Positions 13,180-24,914 of a stretch of 64,000 bases of DNA are shown one piece after another; positions within the stretch are counted from its first letter, which is position 1; each line of letters begins with the position of its first letter. Origin of the DNA: Dipylidium caninum (Eukaryota; Platyhelminthes; Cestoda; Cyclophyllidea; Dipylidiidae); NCBI GenBank assembly GCA_017562135.1, contig QEYB01001542.1, positions 1 through 64,000 on the forward strand, read 5' to 3'. The notes below the pieces were generated by a model. That model saw only the letters and a program-made list of their open reading frames with translations, did no database searches and had not been told where the DNA came from. Both the position numbers and the translations under genes were made by a program.

Positions 13180-13563
13180 GGCGAACGTATAATCTGGATG
13201 CTACAGTGGCAAGTAGGAGCACCGCAGAGAGCGATGAAAAGACTCGGCTGACCGTAGCGGAGTGTGGAAAGAGGATAAATATACTAATGAGTGGAATGTA
13301 GTCGGCGAGTGGAAGCAAGGTCTCTCGGATGCCACCCTGGATCAAAATGGCAATACATTTGGAAGACGGTGGTAGTCACGCTGGTGGAACTAAAGAGCCA
13401 AATGATTTGCCGAATTGAGCAAGATTTCAATGACATGGTGAATGTGTGGTTGCGAACGATCAGGAATGATCGACCATATGGAGGAATGTGCGGTCATACA
13501 TGCTTCCTTCGTGCCTTGAGTAATACCACTGTATATGACTCGTTGGGCCCTAGTCGTCCCTGA
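13180..13563 (+). repeat. Paired repeat with a conserved terminal reading frame (copy at 55.33-54.99 kb, minus)
   Basis: The segment aligns with the reverse complement of 54,990-55,330. In both copies one frame ends at an equivalent stop about 45 codons after a shared FxDxVNV motif, with IRND, an NTT and a GP-x-S/R before the stop. Here the frame is F-N-D-M-V-N-V followed by LRTIRND. Open frame, similar length and equivalent stop suggest an old protein-coding last exon, but no start, splice signals or known domain are seen. A short piece of the same repeat (13,190-13,250) also occurs at 19,860-19,920. Confidence 0.45.
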
Positions 13564-13569
13564 GTTCAA

Positions 13570-14030
13570 CCCGAAAGTGCCCATGTCAACAGGAGTAAAC
13601 ATATGTCGTCTTCATAGCTAAAAGTAGAGATCGGAGTTGACTCAGCAAGTGTAACAAAGTCCTGATCATTATAAGAAGGACTTGACGGTGGAAGTAGAGG
13701 CAGTAGCTGAGATCTGGGGTGTGGAGTCCCATGAGCGAGACAAATCTGCAATACAAACAATACGGTCACCGTGTTTGCCGGCACCGGTAAACAGGCAGTA
13801 GTGAGCTGATGAAACGACCTTCCACCTGCATTCATCGACTCCTGTTGCCGACTCAGAAAGGAAGTCTAGCTTGTGTTCAGTGGTCTGTGCACTACCAGAC
13901 ACTCCCATTCCTTCTCACTACTCGTGAAGGCTTCAACCACAGACTTTTGCTCCATCAGCCACTCGACTGTCCCCATCTATGCTTCTGGAGCAGACCACCT
14001 CTTCATTTGTTCATTGCTTTTGGCTGAGGA
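13570..14030. other. No recognisable gene
   Basis: An 89-codon minus-strand frame (13,835-13,566) crosses a TTGTATTGCAG that could be a splice acceptor, but nothing links it to a gene. Confidence 0.4.
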
Positions 14031-14032
14031 AG

Positions 14033-14200
14033 GCGAAGATGAACAGGAAGAAGATGAACAGGAAGAAGAAGGAAGAAGAAGAAGAAGAGGAAAAGGGAAA
14101 GGGAAAGGAATAAAAGTAGGAGGAAGGGGGAGAGGGAGAGGGAGAGGGAGACGGAGAGGGAGAGGGAGACGGAGAGGGAGAGAGAGAGGAGCACGTGATC
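14033..14200 (+). repeat. Purine (GA-rich) tract
   Basis: About 165 nt almost purely of A and G on this strand, with GAA, GAAGAAGA and GGGAGA units. It produces artefactual Glu/Arg/Gly-rich and Ser/Pro-rich open frames on the two strands. Confidence 0.95.
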
Positions 14201-14209
14201 GAAGGCGAA

Positions 14210-16060
14210 GAGGAGATCGAGATGGCGGGTGGATGCTTAGGTGGAACAGTGTTGGGTACCTCGTAACACGTGCACATTAGCAATCGGGTACCAGCCCCAT
14301 GACAGGCTATCGATCCCATCCCCTCTTTGTCGCTCCGCAACTTCGCATGAGCGCTCTTCGTGGCGTCTGAATTTGCCGAAATGTCGGGGAGGCGCATATC
14401 ACTTCCAATAGGATTTCAGAGTCCTATCAGAGCAACCGCATCTACCACAAGGTTGCTCACGCGTTGTTAGCATGGTACGGAGAGAACAGTTGCAGTAGGG
14501 AAGAGGACGACCTACTCTCTGTGCCCATTTGCCTTTGACTCAGGCTATTTAACCTTTCCAAACACATGTGTGTGTGGCTATCTCCCTCGTCAGCACGAGT
14601 GTACTGTAGAAATTTGTCACCGCCTTTAGTGCCCACCACCTTCAGCATCCGCTTCGGTGGGCCTACTCTCAACGACCCGGTCTTGTGGGCACCCTGTCAC
14701 GGCAACACTTTCTGTGTCCTCGTACCCCTCGTGTCTCATTCTCCCGCTTGTGTTCGGAAATGACGTGCCCACGAAGGCAACACTCGACATTTCAGTATTC
14801 CATAATTGTTCACTCAAAATCCCATTGGCTTCACGACAACCTCGACGTTCTAATGGTTAACTTGCAATTGCCGCTTCTAGTCGACACTTGGCGAGAGAAA
14901 AGACGGCAATGTGGCCCTCAACCTCTTAAAACGCACTTTAATGGCGTACAGGCTTCTCCGTCGCCGCGTCGACTTCATCATCACGATCAAACAAACTCAC
15001 ATATCCTGTGAGATTCGCGATTGTCCCAACAACAATTGCGACAATCAACGCAACATCTGTTCGGGTCACCTGGGATTTTGCGCTATGTTGTTTGTTGACT
15101 GAACAGAGTGTTTTGGCTTTGATGCTCCACTCTCGTCGCACCCTCGGTCTCTCATCTCCTGCTCACTCCACTAACGCGTTCTCATTCCTAGAACGCACCA
15201 CTTTCCTCGAGGGGCTTTCGCAACTAGGGTCACTAGTGCACGCCTGAATTGAAATCAGTGGTTCGACTGTGCGTGCGTCAAGTGACAAGCAGTGCATGGC
15301 TCGGTGAGTAAGCGACTAGCTTCCCACTCCTTTTGTTTGCCGTAGCTGCAAGGCTGCTTCCCACAACATCATTAGGCTGAAGATGAGTTTGTTGGCGCTT
15401 GACAACGCCCTAACTGACTTTGTCCAATCGACTGCCCACTGTCTCGACATAAGCACTCCACTTGGGTGGGAGTGGAGGCATATGGCACGAGTCCAGTTGC
15501 CCTCTCCCCACTGCTCCTCTACCTCCGTCTCCATTTCAACGAAACACTTTATCTTCCCCCCTCCAAGCCGCCCCCTACCCCACCCCACAACTTCCACCGA
15601 TGCCCGAGGACGCGTGTTTGAGAACAAAAGAAGCGACATCTTGGGAGTTGGGGCGTGAATCGGGAGAAAGAGAGTGTGGTGATGAGGACCCGAGATTCTG
15701 CACCCAGTGTCACAATGCTGTTGAGTAACTTGAACGATAAGACACCGCTTCCGAAGGCCACTGAGTGTATGTTTCCACAGATGGCCTACCTCTGGATTCG
15801 GGTCTAGGGTGGTGGTGAACTGTGTTATCCGCTAATCTAGACCCCATGAGCCATAGTAGTGCTTGTCAAAGACCAAGCAAGGAAGCTGTCTACATCGACT
15901 AATGCATGTCGATAATGCACTAGGCGAACGTGCGTTATGATCATGGGTGATGGAGGAGACACTGACTGCAGATCAAAACCTACGGCCTCAGATGTGCAGA
16001 ATGGTTGCCTGCCACGTTGCTAGTGTGGGCATTTGCGATGTCTCCACTCACTAAGATACC
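14210..16060. other. No recognisable gene
   Basis: Chance-length open frames only, and no copy elsewhere in the window was noticed. Confidence 0.4.
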
Positions 16061-16069
16061 TTGCATGCA

Positions 16070-16635
16070 TAAGGTAAATGAATATTAATGAAATGTGCAA
16101 CACCATGACAAAAAAACATTGCACAAAAGAATTAAATACACCAAAATATCCCTTCTCCACTATGCCTAGAATATTTACAATCCCATGCAACTCCAAACAA
16201 CCGTGTTCATTTTTTAACGGTTGCCTACCACATGGGTTGTACCAAATAGTGGGACACCCCGCGTGTGGCCTTCGCGAATACGTATTCGCAAGAAAAGCAA
16301 ACTACCACAACCAACCACATCATCATGTGGCAAATGAGGGTAGTTAGAGATTATTCAGAGGAGCGTTGTGAATGGATAAATTATGATACGAATACTCAGT
16401 CACACACCTTGACATATTATTTGAGCGCGCTAGAAACGCTGTTTGAAACTGACACTGCTACTCATTTCTTTATTACTAAATGAAGGAGCAGTAGTAAGCC
16501 CTTAATTGAATGCAAACGTTGTCGCATGGACATTGAGTATCGGAGACCAGCTAAGTAACCTCCATGCTGTGCCTGTCAAACGTGCCAAGGTATTTCTCCT
16601 CACTCCCAGATGGGACGCACTTTCATAGAGCTAGG
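16070..16635 (+). repeat. Second copy of the 10.2-11.2 kb repeat
   Basis: Colinear with 10,200-11,195 but without about 400 nt of it. The joining point is near 16,300, around AAGAAAAGCAAACTACCACA. Confidence 0.8.
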
Positions 16636-16639
16636 ATGG

Positions 16640-19240
16640 CTATTGATGAAGATTGCTTTAGTGGGGAAAGCCTTAAAATTCTTCGTTGGATGTCAACTAC
16701 TAACGGTGCCATATGAGAGCTTGTGATGATGGAATATAGCGCAATTTCCATTCCCATCACGCTTATTTCAGCAAATAAGTCTGTCGAGTTCCTCAAATTG
16801 GTACCCATGATGGCACACTTCGGAGATGATTTGTTGTGTCTTTCAACATTATTTACAACCACTAAAAGACACTTATATATATCGTCTCAACTGGAACACG
16901 TGCTGATCTGTTGCATTAACGACAGTCTCAATTGAGCTTGGAGCAACTGCTAATCTCACATCACAGGTTTCCGCTGATGCAGCCTGTCTGAGTTTCGGAT
17001 TTGTTCGTTGTTTCTGGCTACGGCGGTTAGAGAATGTCAATATGGCTGAGTTAGGGGAATGCTTTGCGGGCAGTCGAGATTCATGTTGTTGTGGAGTGGA
17101 TCCCCATGTCAACAAAGTCCTCACATGCCTCGTATGGCAAATAATGAACAATGTCGAAGAAGTTGTGAGTAATCTCCACAAAAGAACGATCACTCCCTGC
17201 ATTTTGATCTGAATAATGAATATTTTCCGCATTCTGCACATCACTTTGGCGCTTTAGAGGAAAGGGCATAGTCTCAAGGAGAGTGTGCGTGGCGGTGTTT
17301 AGCACACCGTTTTATCAGGTCATCGGACCAAGTTAAGCTGACGGTTGAACTTCGAATGTCACCTCGCCGGCTGCCTTGTTGGTATGGTCAACAAAGGACC
17401 GACTTTGTTTGACTAACCTTGAGATCCATTGGGCGGTTCAGCGAGAGCCTTCACGGCATGTACTGAACGTCTTGGCAAGGGCGCCTCATGAACTTGGCAA
17501 TTCACTTGGTTTGTCTGATCCTCCTGAACCACCTTTCATTTTGCGGGCAATAAAAGTCCCCAAGTGTTCTTCCCCCACTTCTCTTCCATCCATCCTCACA
17601 TTCTTCGCCAGTACCTCTTTGACGGAGAGCCTTCAATCAAGATGATCAAGAGAGGGTTGTAAGAAGGTCCTGTGGCGTCACCCGACGCGCCTGCTCATTA
17701 GGCTGTGTGCAGTGCCTCACAATATCTCCCATGTTTTTGTCTCCGTAAGCTAGTCCATTCACCTGAGTTGGCCCTCTGTCCCTGATGAACACACTCAGGC
17801 AGCAGCGTTGTACCATGAAGTGAGTTTTATGGCTGTCCAAGATCAAGGAATTTCACGGCTTGTTTTTCAGCAGAGCATGGGCCACAGAGTGGTCTGTGTC
17901 AGTCCGCAGTGGGTCAATTTCACAATACCTTCTTCTCCTTAATGTACTGTGTACTGTCAGGCGTGGAGATATGAGGGCTACTTGTGTGGCGAAGCTCCTT
18001 GTGGAACAGTGTTCCCCCTGACGAGCGACGATTAGACAGTGGAGAAATTAACCATCAGATAAAGCGCTGGAATACTGCGTACCACTGTGGCACTTGGCTG
18101 ACTGCATCCATCTATACGCTTATGAGGAATCTATGCGGCCTGCTGTGAACGAGGCTGATAAGAGGGAGCTACCATTTTGGGTAAGAGTAGTTGGTGATTT
18201 TATACGCATTCCTCAGACAGGTAGTATTCTCTGATGAGAAGTTGAAATCTTAGGGGTTTGGAGGGTCTGTGCTCACCACTGCACACCCCATAATGTGGAA
18301 GTAGCGTTGGTTGATGAGAAAGCAGAGCAGGCGTAGAGAGGGAAGGATGTGGAGATGAAGTGTTTGCTTCGCGTATGAGTATGGAATAAGACGAGTACGC
18401 TGGAGATGACCTATGCCATGTCTAGCGCCGTGGCCGCCTCGTCTCCCATTTGCTTTCTGTCAATTACCCTTTCGTGTCCAGCCAAACTGTGGTTTCTATA
18501 TTTTTGCGCTTTTTGCATTACATTTCCAAGTGAACGATTTTGCATTTTCCATGTAACGGCTGTGTTACTTGGAATACACATTTTCTTTGGAATCATGCCC
18601 TCTTTTAGCCCTAATCAAATGTGGTGTCCGCATATGACCACATACGGGTGTACAATCTCCAAAATTCATTGTTTGAGCTCTAACAGGAAAGCAAACCAAT
18701 TCAGATGGATGAACTGGTCTATTAAATTTGTCTTCGCTCCTCCGCTCTCCTCCGAAGTCGGCAGTTCCATGTTCTAATCACGGTGATATTCTCTAACCAT
18801 TTTTTCGAATTGGCCTCCAACTCTCATTCCATCCTGTTGTATTCAATTCCACATTTCTCATAGCCTCCATAATTGTGATGCCTCACCACGAAAACTTTTT
18901 TATTTATCGCCCTTTATGCGTGTGTCCGACTAATCTTTCGTATACTCTGCAAAGTGAGCTCATATTAATTTTCGCTCTGCGTAGACAAGGTAAGTGGGAC
19001 AAACGTATTGTACTCTACACACGATGGCGGATTCCTCGACTCATTTTACGGATCTTCTCCATGTTGATCAAGTTTGAGAGGAGAGAAGTTTCCCTGTTCT
19101 GAACTTGCGCCTAATCTGAAATTTTCGTAATTAAACGTATTCAAGCTTATTTTACAAACGGGTGCCTTTCTCCACCTTCCACTCCGCTTTTATTTTGCCA
19201 GCGATTTGAAATCTGCAAATATGGAAATCGAGGGAACAGT
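16640..19240. other. No supported gene
   Basis: A minus-strand frame at 17,305-17,081 contains FFDIVHYLPYEACEDF, loosely like the exon 2 helix of the family (compare MRVLNHLPWETL at 20.5 kb). The Cys-Gln-Pro start and splice acceptor are absent, so it is not called. Confidence 0.35.
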
Positions 19241-19249
19241 AAAATGCAT

Positions 19250-20260
19250 TCCTTGTGGACTCACCATAAGCACAAACGCTTATTTCATGGTTTCCTGCTT
19301 AATACCTTAGCCGTCTTTCATTTGATGACAATTTTCAGAGGAGAAAGTAAATACAGGATAGCAGAGGTCACCTGTTTTTGTGAGTGCGTGCTCACTTCTG
19401 TCTGCTTCAATAATCCTCTGCCGTATGCATCCAATCGTTCCCCAAAAAGAACCTTAGTCTCCTCATTTATTCCCAATTTTATTGTTTACATATGGTTTTC
19501 TGCACCATTGTGGAAAACCACATTGGAGAACGCCGCAATACCTCCACTCTTCCCCTCAGCTGCTGCGGTTCATACCCAACGCCTTCTACTTCGTCTTGCA
19601 TTGAAAATTATGACCTCTGATCCATGTTGGTCTCTCACGGACTTGGCTGTCGCCCCCTAAAACTGTTTTTTCATCCGGCTTAATACTTAATACACGTTAT
19701 AGTGCACAAAATGGGATGTACGTTGTTTATTCTCGACTTCGAAACTTTGAACGGTTTGAGCTTAATTACTAAGGACGCGATCCATTTGCGACTGTAGACC
19801 TTAAAGTTAGCAATATAAAGTCAGGTAATTATGAATGACAATTGCGCGCCTTAAATAGAGATAAATCTGGATGCTACAGTCGCAAGCAAGTGCACCATAG
19901 AGAGCGGTGACACATGTCTCGGTTAGCCACGGCAAGTACGAAATCCTGCAGCCTTCCCGTGACGCAACATAATGTGAAGTGACCGTCTTTTCCACGTCCC
20001 ACACGCTAACTAAACAAGAAGGACAATTTCAGTGACAGCGTTTCTCAGTTTCCCCATGTAGAAGTTATATTGATGCTTCTTTTCAGTCACCTCATGGTGG
20101 TTGGTGTAGCACCCGTTAATTTAATCTGCCCCATTTTCTTCTCAAGTCTAAACGATGAATTTTCAAGTCCAAACTCCAGTAATTCTGAGGCGTCTCACTT
20201 TGTACCAGACCTGCGATGCAATATGACGATTATCAACGTTGTGCGCTCTTTTAATTCCTT
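19250..20260 (+). repeat. Arm of a large split inverted repeat (partners 36.69-36.13 and 33.36-33.04 kb, minus)
   Basis: 19,250-19,690 and 19,800-19,830 match 36,690-36,130 on the opposite strand (blocks CACAAACGCTTATTTCATG, GCAGAGGTCACCTGTTTTTGTGAG and AAAGTTAGCAATATAAAGTCA). 19,930-20,260 matches 33,360-33,050. The partner copy is therefore split by about 2.75 kb that contains gene B. Part of this arm (19,730-19,860) also recurs at 54,810-54,955 in direct orientation. Confidence 0.8.
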
Positions 20261-20275
20261 CAAATGTCGTGAGTT

Positions 20276-20674
20276 ATGAGGCTGTCATTAGCTCTAGTCT
20301 TGGCGTTTATACCAATGATCTCCAAAACAACTCGTGCACCAGGCCTCCATTTCCGTTGCGGTCGGTTTTTTGCGGCGAAGCAAAAGTCTGACTTACAGCA
20401 TGTGCGCAGTCCTCAAACGGTGTATTTCTGTTATACAGCGCCTTGTGAGCCACCGAACCTCGTCAATGAGCACTACGATGTAATGCGAGTCTTGAATCAT
20501 CTGCCTTGGGAGACTTTGAGGAATACATTAATCGGAGGATGTACAAGAACATGGCACACCTTGGCCTATTTGGGGATATTTAATGAGCTGAGTTGCGTAA
20601 ACCTCACGACATGCACTGCTTCTCTTTACAATGACGGTGAAATAGTTCAAAGTGGTGAGCATTTGCAGGTATAA
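20276..20674 (+). pseudogene. Truncated member of the secreted family (subfamily A-like), lacks exon 3
   Basis: An ATG at 20,276 opens a clear signal peptide (MRLSLALVLAFIPMISK). A possible exon 1 end is at 20,360 (phase 1, donor GTCGGT, weak). Exon 2 is certain: acceptor TTATACAG, then 20,439 onward reading APCEPPNLV, followed by a helix with MRVLNHLPWETL and then IGG. The 78-nt intron is a multiple of three without stops, so an unspliced 132-codon frame is also open. Exon 2 ends at CAG|GTATAA (20,668) after 230 nt instead of 256, or at the TAA at 20,672-20,674. An ATAATAAA lies there. No exon 3 was found within the next several hundred bases. It may make a short secreted protein or be dead. 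An exon 1 relic of the same type lies at 33.04 kb. Confidence 0.55.
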
Positions 20675-21562
20675 TAAAGCAAAATTCAGTTTGAAAGAAA
20701 TATAAACGGAGGGAGCGCGGATGTTCGAAATTTGTTCCCTGACTGTTGCGTTATAACAAATCGATTTGGACGTTCACACATAAGGAATATACACCATCCA
20801 TCTCCTTCACCGAATGTTGTTGTACAACTTGTATTCATGGTGTTTCCCCATATAAGCTCATTGTTTGCGTGTAACGCTGAGGCTGTAGCGACATGCTAGC
20901 CACGAAGCTGGATCGAGAAACATGAACAATTGACTGAATCGCATTGATCAGTGAGTTTGGTTGGGATTTCGATTTAATGGCGCACTACTTCTTCACTCAC
21001 ATAAGTGCTGGGACAGCGTAGAGTTCCGTCTGGCATTGATAGCGCGGCCGGTCTGTTATGAGTGCGAGGCAACTGAGTGCGTGTATCGGCGTGAGTTATC
21101 GTGTACCAGCAAATCCTCCTCGTGTACTGTCTACGTAACTCGCTACATTGACGGAAGAGAAGGCAAGTTGTGACTACCAAACCATGTATTGGCAAGTCGT
21201 CTTGAGAACGAGGTCTTTGGTGGGTCTGATGAAGCGTTGAATGCGACGTGGTTCTTAAGCGTTAATTATGTATTCTTTGTATGCATGCTAAGGGGCTGAC
21301 TGCAATAGTCAGCATGGCATTAATTAACTTGGCTTATTGAATGAAATTTCTGGGTCATGTAGCAGAATGCTTATTCCTCTCTGTTCTAATGGCCTCTATA
21401 GTAGTTAGGGTAATGCAACAGATGCACAAACAGAGTCAAGGGTGGAGCCTCTGGAAACGTGCTCTAAAACCCCATCTTGTGACGCTGTCGATAAATGCCG
21501 AAACTGGGATATATGGGATGGGAAAGCTTTTGAGCTAGCAAACATTTATGTCTACTTGAGCT

Positions 21563-21945
21563 GATTTGTGTAACCAACTGGAGGCATCGTGAGGTTGAGT
21601 ATAAAGGCTTTCTCAGTCAGTAGATGGTACTTTTGCCGTGGGGGCTTGCCGGAGCTCAAATGAGGACACTGGTAACCTCACTTCATTTGGAGCATGTACA
21701 TGAACGAGTAGCCTGTGGACACACTTGATTTCCCTTTCTCTCACCTCCGCGTCTTAAGACTAACCGAACGCTACGTGTGAGTGCCATAATCTCTTCACCG
21801 TTTTACCACCTCCCTCCAAAGTATAGACTATTTGACCGACGCTCTTGAAAGGGCGAATATAAATTAAATACGGAAATGACCCCTCCCAGGCATCAATAAT
21901 TCAACTTCAGTCGGAACACCGCTGCCCTGTTGTCAGCTCCGGAGA
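21563..21945 (+). repeat. Tandem direct repeat, copy 1
   Basis: Aligns with 22,430-22,800 (blocks TGTGTAACCAAC, GAGCTCAAATGAG-ACACTGGT, CACCTCCGCGTCTTAA and AATAAATTAAA-A-GGAAATGACC). The two units are about 870 nt apart. Both are non-coding by every sign. Confidence 0.85.
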
Positions 21946-22429
21946 GCGATTTCCATGGTTACTTTCTACAGGGTCCTACCACCAACGCAATAAAACCTAG
22001 ACGTCAGCCCGTTGGCATGGCGTCCGCAGACTCCCATCTCCCGTCTTGTTCTTTCAGCCACATTTGCGAAACATTGCATCCTTATCAGTCGGCCGAAATA
22101 AAAAAAACTTTGGCGCTTGCCATTGCGATACTTTTTAACTTTAATGTCCTCACACAACTATGGTTAATCATTCTGCAACAGAAGAGCGTTGACTACAGCG
22201 ATAGTAAACAAAAAGGCTGAATGTGACTTTGTTTGACGTCTACATGGCTTTGGGGATACCCAGAGGAAAGTGTTCGACACAAGTAGTGACTGAGAGATAA
22301 TCGCTTTGGGAATAAAGCGGTCCTCAAACCTCAGCAATATTTGCAGCGAAGTAAAAATGAATTCACGGATTAAGTACATTAAGCTCACGACAGCTTGACT
22401 AGCTAGTAAACATTTCTGTATGCTAGAGC

Positions 22430-22800
22430 ATATTTGGGTAACCAACCGCATACATCGTGGGTTGAGTACAAGGGCTTTTGACGTAACGGCTTGCAAGAGC
22501 TCAAATGAGCACACTGGTGACCTCACTCCTGTTGAAGCAATTGCGTGAATGTGTAGCCGCTGCACACACCTCCGCGTCTTTAACCATTCAAGCGCTGTGA
22601 GTGAGTAGAATTAGTTGGCACAAATTTATGAGCTTGCCACGGTCTCTTTACCGTTGTATCGCCTCGCCCCAAAATGTAGACTGTTTGTCTAATGTCCTCG
22701 AAGGAGCGAAAATAAATTAAACATGGAAATGACCTATGCCAAGTATCAGTTATTCCGCCTCAGTTGAATCGCCGCTGCCAGGTATTCGGCTTTGGAGAGC
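22430..22800 (+). repeat. Tandem direct repeat, copy 2
   Basis: Partner of 21,563-21,945, with numerous small indels. Confidence 0.85.
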
Positions 22801-22999
22801 TAAATTTGGAGACATCACATTGACAGTCAACATCGTTAAATGATGTAAACACTTAGCGTGTAGGAGATAGACCAAAGAAGTGTTGCTGGAGACGCTGAAA
22901 ATTTTGGATAAACTTACATGAATTTCGTCATTGTTAGCCTAGAGATTTGTTTCTGGCTTGCTTGGCGCTGTCGAACTGGCGACAATGGTGACATGGCAG

Positions 23000-23300
23000 G
23001 TTAGCAAATCGGACAGGCTGTCAAATACGACGATATTGTGAGGAAAGGCTGGTTGCTTGCGAATCTCCGCCAAACAAGACTGGTTACATATGCCCTGAAG
23101 GCAGATATGATCGCGCTAAAGCGGAAGTTTGACGTTATCTCTCACCCTTTGATCAGGACATCTCAGTTTAGATTGTTTCTGCCTGTCTTACTAACCAGTG
23201 AAAGCAAAGGACAGACAAGGTGTACTCTTGGTGGACTGTTACCTGTACTTTGTTCCTCTCAGTCGCGAACCTTAATGTCCCTGTCTCTAGTTGGCAACTA
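23000..23300 (+). repeat. Fragment of repeat R2
   Basis: Resembles 63,400-63,700 in the same orientation (CATTGTGAGGA-AG, TATGGCC/TATGCCCTG-GGCAGAT, AAAGCGG-GTTT, TTTAGA-TGTTT). R2 otherwise lies beside 3' ends of subfamily A copies, but no such copy is visible here. Confidence 0.55.
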
Positions 23301-23309
23301 GGAATCTAT

Positions 23310-24700
23310 AGGAGGCCAGTGTGATGTTCCACTTACACTGTGAAGGAGGGAGGAGAGGCAGATTATGCGTTTAAATCAATAAGTCGAATAAGTGTTGATT
23401 TGGACTTATACGATAATAGGCATGTGGCAGGGCGATTGAAGAATGGCAATCTTCGCCAAATATCTACGTATTCAACACATTCTCACACAACGCCTATCTC
23501 GTTTAGGTCGGCGTCGGCAAGGTTAAAATCATTTTTGACATTGCATTCTTCACTGCAACGCGCTTGCCGTTTAAGTCATTGGTGTTCAAATTTGCACTGT
23601 TTGTCTCTGAGTTTGTGAGATGAAGAGGCCCACTTGAGACGCCACAAGAGCTAAATCCGCAGGAGACTATACAGTGACCCAAAAAGTCTAAGCTGAGGAG
23701 GTGACGTGTTCCAATAGTGAGTCGATGGTTGCCAACCCGCGCATTTACGCAGTTACACCTGCCTCAGAGCGTAGGTTGGCGGAGGCACCTAGAATAGGAT
23801 AGCGTCCAACCAGCCTCTTCTCAAAATGTCGCTTTAATGGGTGGCCTGTGTGGTTTGACTCACTACTTGCCCTGGTCGCATCGCCGCCGCTCAGTAGCCT
23901 TATTGAGGGAGTGACTTTATCGAGCAAGAGATTTTCCCTTTTTGGTAGCCTGCAGACGCGTCGATGCAACAAATCACTACTTGCCACAGTCAGATAGCTC
24001 TGGTATGCACAACTTCACTCTTTCGAATGCTGAGGATTCGAAGCCTCCCACTGCACGACTAGAGGGACTTAACAAGAGGCCTTGGTGAGTGAAATGTCAG
24101 AGACAAAAGGGGGTTGAGAGAACGAGGACTTAAACACCTTCAACATACGAATGTGTTTAAAGATTGCTTACGGTGGAGGTCACGTGTAGGCGACAATTAC
24201 TGTACTCGATTCAACAAAATTTGATGTTATTCGAATGCGTCACGACTGCAGGATTAGTCAGTCAAGTAAGCCCAAGCGCCTGCGGAGTGAAGCAGGTGTA
24301 CATTTGGTAACCGGGCGAACCTAACTCGGGTGCACACAAACTCGCAATGGAGCGAGGTGCTTCGGCGCTGCAAGCTAAAATTTGAAGTAGGCTGCCCCCT
24401 CTCTCTCGCGTATTGCTAGCATTCTCTCGGTACAGGTCTTCCACACTTTCCCTTACGTGTACCCGTTGGTTTAACTACTACCAAAGGCATATCACACTTC
24501 TGTAACGCGATGTGATCAACTGAATGCCATTTGGCGGAACGCGTATTCCTAAAATTTCAACGAAATACATGATGAGCATGATGTCCACACAACGTCTATC
24601 GCGCCTAAACCTAAGGATAGCCTTTTGTCTCATCATTTGACCGGGCGTAAAGAAGGTCACATTTGTCTCTACAATTACATTCTCGACTTTAACACGATTG
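23310..24700. other. No recognisable gene
   Basis: Only chance-length open frames were seen. Confidence 0.4.
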
Positions 24701-24704
24701 TTGT

Positions 24705-24910
24705 TGAGGTGGTTAGAGATCACCCGTCCATTGCAACAGCGCATTCTCATTCTTTGGCACACGCAAATTTCGTCATTGCGGGCACCCTTTAGTCAGACAG
24801 CAACACTCCATTCAGGCCCAGATGATGCACAATGCGACAGTGTGGAGGAAGAACATGACGAAATTTAGGTGACCAAGTGCCAGGCCAACTAACAATAGGT
24901 GTGTAAGGAT
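24705..24910 (+). repeat. Copy of the 7.67-7.87 kb repeat
   Basis: Direct orientation, moderately diverged. Neither copy keeps a shared open frame. Confidence 0.6.
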
Positions 24911-24914
24911 GAAC

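Noticed and set aside
13873..14397. Frames rich in Glu/Arg/Gly (plus) and Ser/Pro (minus)
   Set aside because: They are translations of the purine tract at 14.03-14.20 kb.
17081..17305. Minus frame with an exon 2-like helix (HYLPYEACEDF)
   Set aside because: No Cys-Gln-Pro start, acceptor, donor or flanking family exons; similarity is limited to about 15 residues.
21341..21538. Signal peptide-like start (MKFLGHVAECLFLSVLMASI)
   Set aside because: A hydrophobic N-terminus alone is common by chance. No donor in the family phase and no exon 2 downstream.
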